64,000 nt of DNA. Source: Closterium sp. NIES-65. Lineage: Eukaryota > Streptophyta > Zygnematophyceae > Desmidiales > Closteriaceae. Made by a program: the position numbers and the translations under genes. Positions 19,840 through 28,100 of this stretch are shown here, piece after piece; within the stretch, counting starts at the first letter, position 1; every line of letters begins with the position of its first letter. Below the pieces are notes generated by a model. The model ran no database searches and was not told the DNA's origin. It saw only the letters and a program-made list of their open reading frames with translations. The stretch covers positions 372,001-436,000 of the forward strand of contig CANXME010001452.1 of assembly GCA_948144175.1 (NCBI GenBank), written 5' to 3'.

Positions 19840-20678
19840 TGTCAGAACACTATAGCTTATACTTTTGTGTAGGCTGTTGTGGGGTATCCCATAGGGGGTA
19901 CAACCCAATTAGGGTTAGTACTTGTACCCACTTCATTCATAGTTCATCCATTCTCGTTCACATCTTCTCATGGTATCGAGCAGGTTCCCCTGTGGGAACT
20001 GTTCCTAGGGCCCACCACAAACTTTTTTTTCCTGCCTGGAGCGCACTTAGCTCCTAACCCGAGTAGCGCCTCGAGCCCCCTTAGTGGCCCCTATTGGCCG
20101 CCCTTACTGCCCCTCGAGCCACCCGCTACGGCCCCGCTTAGGCCCCGTCGGCTCCTCTACGGCCCCGCTTCGGCCTCGCTACGGCCCCGCTTCGGCCCCG
20201 CTACGGCCCCGCTACGGCCCCGCTACAGCCCCGTCGGCCCTGTCGGCCCCACTACGGCCCCGCTTAGGCCCCGTCGGCCCCGCTACGGCCCCGCTTAGGC
20301 TTCGCTACGGCCCCGCTTAGGCCCCGCTACGGCCCCGCTACGGCCCCGCTACGGCCCTGCTACGGCCCCGTCGGCCCCGTCGGCCCCACTACGGCCCCGC
20401 TTAGGCCCCGTCGGCCCTGCTACGGCCCCGCTTAGGCCCCGAGAGAGAGTGGAGCGCGAATCGGGCAGGGGCAGAGTGCGCTCCGGGCAGGAAAAATAGA
20501 CGGTGGGCCCTAGGAACAGTTCCCACGAGGGAACCTGCTCGATACCATGAGAAGACTGAAACGAGAATGAATGAACTATGAATGAAGTGAGTACAAATAT
20601 GAATCCCTAATAGGTTGTACCCCTTATGGGATACCCCACTATAGCATACACAACAGCATAAGCTATAATGTTCTGACA
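19840..20678. mobile_element. J: head-to-head inverted pair of LTR plus leader, no coding region
   Basis: The left arm is a plus-strand LTR (19840-19970, 131 bp) with primer site TGGTATCGAGCA and leader. The right arm is the same in inverse orientation: leader, primer site (20536-20547) and LTR (20548-20678, 131 bp). Both arms carry the GTTCCC/GGGAAC hairpin and GGGCCCACC. The centre (about 20090-20440) is a degenerate repeat of GGCCCCGCTAC-like units. The family is that of element E. Flanking pentamers (GTCCG, CTCTA) do not match, so this is not a simple insertion. Confidence 0.85.
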
Positions 20679-21840
20679 CTCTAAAGCATAATCATGATGC
20701 ACCACTTCCAAAAACGTTGTTACATGATATGGTAACCAGGTAACATTAAGGTAACAAGTTCATGGCAATTAATAATAAAATCAGTACAATTAATTTTATT
20801 TTGCTCGTTAAAGCTGCACGTTTCTTCATGCCAGCTGGATTAACACTTCTTAACACTTATCAACGATATTCATCAACTGGTTCTCCAGGGTCTCTGGTGG
20901 GCTATTACAGCCGAATTACGATAGTCAGTAAAAGTTAAAATCAGCATTACACGGTAAAATACATTCAAATCCTACCTAACCAGCAAGCTAAACTAATCTA
21001 AAGTTTAGGCGATAGCAGTATCAAGAACGCTGCAACGACAACGCTGCAGAACAATAGAGATAAGAGAGCACTCAAGTTTAGTAGCAACAAGATTGACGAA
21101 ACAAGCCACAGGGAAAAAATCACCCTGTGAGTCGGTACATACCAGTGACGGAAAGCGGCTGCCGACAGTCTGCCCAAGGAAGACTTGCACCTTGCGTTCT
21201 GTTCTTATAAGTAGCCAAGTAAGAACCGTAGTATAAGTGCCGAAAAAAAACACACACAGACAAACATAACCACAATACTTCGGGATTAGGTAGTGAATCG
21301 GTACCTACCGGAACCTGTACCTATCAGAAGAAAAGCAAGCGGCTGTCGCCGGTCAACACATGGACGACGTTCGATCGTGTTTTGTCCTTCAGTAGCAGTA
21401 GAATTAACTGCAAGAAATAATAACAGACAGAAAACAAAAACGGAAACACAACACTACGGGATTATGTAATGTTAGGTGTTGGAACGTAAGGGAAGGAAAC
21501 CGACAACTTGACATCCGCAGGGAATCACATATACGTAATGGAAGAAAACGGCAGCTAAGGCAGAGACTACTAAGTGCAAACTAGATGAAGCAGCAGACGA
21601 AATTGAGCGGCAGGAAACCGTGAAGCTAGGGAAGAAATAAACTATTAGGTGGTGGGTTGATGCTGATACATAAACGCGAGCGTCTGGAATGGGGTGGGGT
21701 TGAGCAGCAAGGAAAGAGGACGGGGAAAGGGAAGGATGGGTGGATTCGAGCAGCAAGGAAAGAGGACGGGGAAAGGGAAGGATGACGAGAAACGATGGGG
21801 GCAGGCCAAGGTAAAAACAAATAACAACCGAAAATACAGT
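20679..21840. other. AT-richer unassigned sequence
   Basis: No supported gene or mobile element is visible. An imperfect tandem duplication of a ~46-bp unit beginning GAGCAGCAAGGAAAGAGGAC lies at about 21700-21785. The composition contrasts with the GC-rich elements around it. Confidence 0.5.
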
Positions 21841-22217
21841 TGTCAGAATCCCAACCACTAGACCATTGGGATAAAAGGGCTTGTTTCAGTAGCGGGTCAG
21901 TGCGCCCATAACCCCCCAGGCAAACGCGCCTGTAACCCCCCTTAGGATCGATCGGGGATCTCACAGTGTAGCTCTACTGACACCCCCCCACACTGGGAGG
22001 CCCAGGACTGAGCACAGTGGCAACGGCCAACATGTGCATACACCGGGATTCTAACCCGAGACCGCTCTGATACCATGTCAGAATCCCAACCACTAGACCA
22101 TTGGGATAAAAGGGCTTGTTTCAGTAGCGGGTCAGTGCGCCCATAATCCCCCAGGCAAACGCGCCTGTAACCCCCCTTAGGATCGATCCGGGATCTCACA
22201 GTGTAGCTCTACTGACA
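21841..22217 (-). mobile_element. Complete 377-bp TRIM (miniature LTR retrotransposon)
   Basis: Two 142-bp LTRs (21841-21982 and 22076-22217) differ by two bases and flank a 93-bp internal segment. The 5-bp TSD ACAGT is exact (21836-21840 and 22218-22222). On the minus strand the internal segment begins with the primer site TGGTATCAGAGC (22064-22075) and ends with a G-rich polypurine tract (21983-21990). These are all the cis signals of an LTR element in the smallest form, with no coding capacity, so it depends on another element for transposition. A solo LTR of the same family is at 32086-32223. Confidence 0.95.
22041..22107 (-). promoter_or_regulatory. tRNA-like module with A-box and B-box across the TRIM LTR/primer-site junction
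   Basis: On the minus strand TGGTCTAGTGG (22090-22100) fits the Pol III A-box of a tRNA D-arm. GGTTAGAATCC (22046-22056) resembles a B-box, inside a T-arm-like hairpin TCGGG/CCCGG with a 7-nt loop. Between them TCTGA (22078-22082) and TCAGA (22066-22070) form a 5-bp stem with a 7-nt loop, like an anticodon arm, whose loop holds the LTR end and the start of the primer site. The 32-nt box spacing is tRNA-like. No acceptor stem is evident. Function as a promoter is inferred. Confidence 0.6.
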
Positions 22218-22705
22218 ACAGTAACTCCGGGAAGATTGGTTGCACATTCGTAATGTAATTACGAAACACTGTGCGAATGAAACTGAACGGTCAGAAAAGC
22301 AAAACTAACTGGAGTTGTCCTAAAACTGCTCACAACCACACATGCCAGCGAATATCCTGCTGGAGGTGTCGATGGTGTGCGTTTCGGAGGAGGTGTGGTG
22401 ACTCGAAAATGAAGGGTGGGTTTATTAGCCGAATAATCTAGTGCAGCAAAAAACTGCCCTGAGCTGGTGGAACATGATTGGGCGCCCTGAGCTGCCTAAT
22501 CGCCACTTCGCGTTGGCGCACGGCGTTGCTTCCCTGTAATCTGCCAGCGTGACAAACATCTGTAATGCTGTCACACAAGTGGGTATTGCAGGGTCATGAA
22601 TCTAAACCACCTCGGTAAGTTTATTCAAAACTGATGCACAAACATTTCTCATTACAATGGCAACATATTCTGTCCTCTTCATGTAAATACTTCTTCCGTA
22701 GTATA
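22218..22705. other. Unassigned sequence
   Basis: Apart from the TSD copy at 22218-22222 I see no gene or known repeat in this stretch. Confidence 0.5.
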
Positions 22706-22839
22706 TGAGAAGAATAGAACAAGAGAGTGGAATGACTATGAACGAAGTGAGTACAAATAGGAAACCCTAATTGGGTTGTACCCCCTATGGGATACCCCAC
22801 TATAGCCTACACAAATAAGTAAGCTATAATGTTCTGACA
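22706..22839 (-). repeat. Solo LTR (E/J family)
   Basis: A 134-bp LTR, beginning TGAGAAGAAT and ending TTCTGACA on the plus strand, is flanked by an exact TSD GTATA (22701-22705 and 22840-22844). There is no internal domain, so it arose by recombination between the two LTRs of a former element. Confidence 0.93.
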
Positions 22840-23014
22840 GTATAAAAATCATAGAATGACCACGTCATTGTCACAAAACATAAATGAACTATGCTAAATG
22901 TAAGTTGCATGAATGGTTTTATTATGTATGTATAAACATACATACGATGTACATAATAGATATGTTTGTTAACATATTCAAATCTTTCTCAAAACTTCTA
23001 TAGCAACTACGCAT

Positions 23015-24003
23015 CTCTCTACCATTAGCCTCCACTATATATCTAGGTGAGGCTGTCCGGGTTTGATATCATTCGCAACTGATTTGGATAGGTATGCAAG
23101 CGTCGGTGCGCAAAAACGAACCAGACATGTTCAAGGATAGGCAGTCAACACACTATCAGCGAATTAGTGCCCCGTCCCGTGTTTTAACTCTATTTTCTTT
23201 GTACCGTTAGCATCTACTACGTAGCTAGGGGAGGCTATTCGGGTTTGAGATCATTTGCAACTGATTTCGATAGGTAGGCAAGCGACGGTGCGCAGAACGG
23301 ACCAGAACTGTTCAAGGATAGGCAATCAACACACTATCAGCGAATTAGTGTCGCGTCCCTTATTTTAACTCCTGTTTCTTTGTACCATTAGCATCTACAA
23401 CGTATATAGGTGAGGCTGTCCGGGTTTGAGATCATTCGCAACTGATTTGGATAGGTAGGCAAGCGTCGGTGCGCATAACGGACCAGATCTGTTCAAGGAT
23501 AGGCAGTCAACACACTATCAGCGAATTAGTGCCCCGTTCCTTGTTTTAACTCCCGTTTCTTTGTACCGTTAGCATCTAATAAGTAGCTAGGTGGGGCTGT
23601 CCGGGTTTGAGATCATTCGCAACTGATTTGGATAGGTAGGCAAGCGTCGGTGCGCAGAACGGGTCAAATCTGTTGAAGGACAGGCAGTCAACACACTATC
23701 AGCGAATTAGTGCCCCATAACTCTTTTTAACTCCCGTTTCTTTGTACCGTTAGCATCTAATAAGTAGCTAGGTGGGGCTGTCCGGGTTTGAGATCATTCG
23801 CAACTGATTTGGATAGGTAGGCAAGCGTCGGTGCGCAGAACGGGTCAAATTTGTTGAAGGACAGGCAGTCAACACACTATCAGCGGTTTAGTGCCCCATC
23901 CCTAATTTTAACTCCCGTTTCTTTGTACCATTAGCAGCTACTACGTATATAGGTGAGGCTGTCCGGGTTTGAGTTCGTTCGCAACTGATTTGGATAGGTA
24001 GGC
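23015..24003. repeat. 181-bp satellite array, first block
   Basis: The GGCTGTCCGGGTTTGA segment recurs at about 23051, 23233, 23414, 23595, 23776 and 23957, giving a period of 181-182 bp. Monomers share ATTCGCAACTGATTTGGATA, CACACTATCAGCG and CTCCCGTTTCTTTGTACC. Monomers 4 and 5 look more similar to each other than to the rest. The array is cut by element B at 24003. The 22840-23014 flank is unassigned AT-rich DNA. Confidence 0.95.
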
Positions 24004-24131
24004 TGTCAGATTTATATGACATAGTTGCTGTAGGCTATACTGGGGTAGCACATATGGGGTACAGGTTTCTAGGGTTGTATTTGTACCCAATCTTTCCTTA
24101 GTCATTTCATTCCTGTTCTACAACTCTCACA
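24004..24131 (+). repeat. 5' LTR of B
   Basis: This 128-bp LTR starts TGTCAGATTTATATGAC and ends CTCTCACA. It contains the GGGTACA ... TGTACCC inverted repeat seen in related LTRs. Confidence 0.97.
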
Positions 24132-24176
24132 TGGTATAGAGCGGGTTCCCTGTGGGAACTTCGCCTAGGGCCCACC
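24132..24176 (+). promoter_or_regulatory. B primer site, leader hairpin and GGGCCCACC block
   Basis: TGGTATAGAGCG (24132-24143) is a deviating initiator-Met primer site. It is followed by the hairpin GTTCCC/GGGAAC (24145-24150 with 24154-24159) and the palindrome-bearing GGGCCCACC (24168-24176). The same order recurs in E, F, J and C. By position it could serve RNA dimerisation or packaging; that role is inferred. Confidence 0.65.
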
Positions 24177-25161
24177 GAAGCGCGCCCCGAGGCGCGCCAA
24201 CTTTTTTTTTTTTTCTCTCGCTCGAGCGACCCTCCGTGTCGCCCTTCCCTCGCGGCCCCGCCGCCCTCTCTGACGCGGCCCCGCCGCCATTTCTGCCGCG
24301 GCCCCGCCGCCCATTTCGACCGCGGCCTCGCCGCCTGCTCAGACGCGGCCCCGCCGCCTGCTCAGACGCGGCCCCGCCGCGCGATCAGACGCGGCCCCGC
24401 CGCCCGCTCAGACGCGGCCCCGCCGCCTGCTTAGCCGCGGCCCCGCCGCCCGCTACAACGCGGCCCCGCCGCCTGCTTAGACGCGGCCCCGCCGCCTACC
24501 CAGCCGCGGCCCCGCCGCCCGCTACGACGCGGCCCCGCCGCGTGCTCAGGCGCGGCCTCGCCGTCCGCTACGACGCGGCCCCCGCCGCCTGCTCTGCCGG
24601 CCCCGCCGCTGCGCCTGACGGCCCGCCGCTGCACCTGACGGCCCCGCCGCTGCACCTGCCGGCCCGCCGCTGCACCTTACGGCCCCGCCGTTCCCTCTGA
24701 CGGCCCCGCCGTCCCCTCTGCCGGCCCCGCAGCTGCACCTGACGGCCCCGCCGTCACCTCTGCTGGCCCGCCGCTGCACCTGCCGGCCCGCCGCTGCACC
24801 TTACGGCCCCGCCGCTGCACCTTACGGCCCCGCCGCTGCACCTGCCGGCCCGCCACTGCACCAGACGGTCCCGCCGCTGCACCTCCCGGCCCCGCCGCCA
24901 CAGCAGCCGAGCCGCCCCAGCAGCCGAGCCGCCCCAGCGCCGAGCCGTTCCAGCAGCCGAGCCGCCCCACCAGCCGAGCCGCCCCAGCAGCCGAGCCACC
25001 CCAGCCGCCGTGCCGCCCGAGCCGCCCGAGCCGCCCTGCAGTCCAGCCGCCGAGCCGCTTGAGCCGGCCGAGCCGCCCGAGCCGCCCGAGCCCTCCCTGC
25101 ACTGCCCTGTCTGGTGAGCACTGAGCTTTACTCTGCGCACTGCCCTCTCTCTACCGCTCTC
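24177..25161 (+). repeat. GC-rich tandem-repeat leader of B
   Basis: The untranslated leader is built of degenerate short repeats. First come ~23-bp GACGCGGCCCCGCCGCC-type units (to about 24600), then GGCCCCGCCGCTGCACCTG-type units (to about 24890), then ~15-bp CAGCCGAGCCGCCCC units (to about 25090). Open frames on either strand here are repeat-driven and not taken as genes. Confidence 0.85.
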
Positions 25162-28100
25162 ATGGCTACCCCCAGTGTCCTCGCCTTTGACGCTGAGGGC
25201 AGAGCCATCGACTTTGACGTGTGGGTAGACGACCTACTGCTTTTCCTACAGTGCGACAGAGCTGACGGACTCTCTCTCTTTGATCTCACTTCTGGTGCCT
25301 CTCCCGCCCCTGCTGCTACTGAGGATGCCACTGTTCGCTCACAGTGGGCCACACGCGATGCTGCTGCACGTCTTGCTGTGCGTCGCCACCTCCCTCCCGC
25401 TGAGCGTGCGCACTTTGGGTCGTACAAGAGTGCTCAGACCTTGTACTACGCCGTTATCGCACGCTACTCCACCCCTGCCACTGCTGCACTGAGCCGCCTC
25501 ATGCTACCGTACCTCTTTCCCGACCTTGCTGCTTTTGCTACAGTCGCCGACCTCATTACCCACCTGCGCACTAGTGACGCTCGCTTCCGCGCTGCGCTTC
25601 CTGCTGAGTTCTGCGCCAAGAACCCCCCCCCCCAGTACTTCACTCTCTACTACATTGTCACCCGCCTCCCTGACTCCCTTCGAGGAGTCAGGGACGACTT
25701 GCTCTCAGTCTGCCCCACCACTCTCACCGTTGAGCTCCTCGAGAAGTCCCTCCTAGCGGCCGAGAAGAGCATTCTCGCTGTAGGGGCCTCTCGTGGTGAC
25801 CCGCGCACCCCCATCTTTGAGGGGTGTTCCCCCTCCCCCCTCCTGCCCTCTGTCGCCTCTGCTGCCACGGCCGACCTCGTTGGTTTTGAGTCGGTCGGTG
25901 CGGCGTCTGCCCCCAGTGGGAGACGTCGCTCTGGCAAAAGCAAGGGGGGCAGGGGCTGTGGGGGAGGCGGCGGGGGCGGTGGAGGCGGCGGTGGAGGCAG
26001 CGGAGGAGGTGAGGGTGGTAGCGGGAGTGGTGGCGGGAGTGGAGGTGTCAGCGGCGGCAGTGGAGGCGGGGGCGGCAGTGGCGGTGGTGGTGGGGGTGGA
26101 GGCGGAGGCGGTGGTGGCGGCGGCGATGGTGGGGGTGGCGGTGGCGGTGGAGGTGGTGGCGGCGGTGGCGGAGGAGGCGGCGGAGGGGGCGGCGGCGGTC
26201 GTGGCTCGTCGCGGAGGAGTGGCTCCGGTGGTGGTCAGCGCCAGCAGCAGCAGCGTGGTCAGGAGACCCTCTCCCCACAGCAGCTCCGTGAGTGGTACGC
26301 TGCCCGTCAGAGGGGTGGGGGTCCTGGTCCGTGCACCTACGTCCTGCGCACTGGCGACCGTGCAGGTGAGCAGTGTGGTGGTCCACACTCCGCCCAGCGC
26401 TGCTTCGGCCGCCTGACTGACGCTTGGCGCCGCCAGTTTCCTGACGCCTCGGAGATCCCTCGCTGGGACCAGCTGTCTAGGGCAGGAGTAGCTATCTTTG
26501 ATCTTGACTTTGATGCTATTCTTCGTGCCATGTATGCTGTGACTATTAGTGAGGAGGGTGACTGTTACCGGTGTTTCCCGCCCGACCCGGGCATTGGTAC
26601 TGCGACTCCAGGTGCTGCTGAGGCTGCTACTCCAGGTGCTGTTGAGACTGCTGCGCTAGGTGCTATTGAGGCTGCTGCTCCAGGTGCTGTTGCGGCTGCT
26701 ACTCTAGGTGCCAGTGAGTCTGTGTCCCCAGGTGCTGGTGAGTCTGCTCTCTCAGGTACAGCGTCGGCTCCGCCCTCTCTCACCTTCACTCTTGACTCAG
26801 GAGCGTCTCGCTCCTTCTTTCGAGACCGCACCACACTCACGCCGCTTAGTCGGCCTGTGGCAGTCTCCCTGGCGGACCCCTCAGGGGGTCCTGTTCTGGC
26901 TCGCTACTCCACTGTCCTTCCGTGCCCTTCGGTCCCGTCTGGCTCCCTGTCCGGTCTCTACCTCTCCTCGTTCTCTACGAACTTGGTGGCAGGTGCTGAC
27001 CTCCAGGATGCAGGGGTTGACCAGTTCACCCCTGCACGCCGACGAGACACCCACTGCACGGACGCGGACACGGGTCGACACTTGACCACGTTCACGCGTG
27101 GGCCGGGGTCGAGCCTGTACACCCTCACTGTTCCGTCTCCTCCCCCTGCGTCTGGTCAGGTAGCTGCGTCGGGTCAGGTGTTTGCTGCAGCGTCCAGGTC
27201 TGGTCCGGAGTCTGCTCCCTGCTCGTGTCGCCTCCTGTCCCACGAGACCCTCCTGTGGCACCACAGGATGGGTCACCCCTCCCTGCCCCGTCTCCGGGGC
27301 ATGGCCTCTCGCCTCCTTGTCTCTGGTCTTCCCCGGTCCCTCCCTCCCCTTCCTCCGGGGCCTGGCCCTCCCTGTGTCCCCTGTGTCGAGGGTCGCCTGC
27401 GGGCTACCCCTCACTCCTCCACCTTTCCTCCGACGGAGGCCCCGATGCAGACGCTTCACATGGACGTGTGGGGCCCAGCCCGCGTCCGTGGACAGGGTCA
27501 CGAGCGCTACTTCCTGCTGGTGGTTGGCGACTACTCGCGTTACACCACGGTCTTCCCCTTGCGTAGCAAGGGTGAGGTCACTGAGGTGTTGATCGACTGG
27601 ATCCGCGCAGCTCGTCTCCAGCTCAGGCGGAGCTTCGGCTCTGACTTTCCTGTTTTGCGTCTGCACTCGGACAGAGGCGGAGAGTTCTCCTCCGGCCTTC
27701 TGCGAGCCTACTGTCGTGCACGAGACATCCGCCAGACCTTCACACTTCCGGACTCTCCACAGCAGAATGGGATTGCTGAGCGCCGCATCGGCATTGTCAT
27801 GGACGTCGCCCGTACGTCCATGGTGCATGCGGCTGCCCCCCATTTTCTGTGGCCGTTTGCGGTGAGGTACGCCGCGCATCAGATCAACCTTCAGCCCAGG
27901 GTCTCCCGACCGGAGACCTCCCCAGCTCTGCTGTGGACGGGGAAGGTTGGCGATGCGTCGGCGTTCCGTGTCTGGGGATCTCGGGCGTTTGTCCGCGACT
28001 TGTCTGCGGACAAGCTGTCCCCTCGTGCTGCTCCTTGCGTCTTCCTTGGTTTCCCCCCTGACGCACCTGGGTGGCAGTTTTACCACCCCACCTCTCGTCG

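Noticed and set aside
19840-20678. J as a normal LTR retrotransposon
   Set aside because: The LTRs are inverted, both primer sites point inward and the flanking pentamers differ, so it is not a standard element.
21005-21253. 82-codon minus-strand frame with hydrophobic start
   Set aside because: Short, AT-rich, without family resemblance or supporting signals.
22041-22107. A genuine tRNA gene
   Set aside because: No acceptor stem pairing, T-loop has TTAGAAT in place of TTCGAAT, and the position across the LTR junction points to a tRNA-like promoter, not a tRNA.
23015-24003. CRISPR-like array
   Set aside because: The whole 181-bp unit is repeated with no short repeat/unique spacer alternation; it is a satellite.
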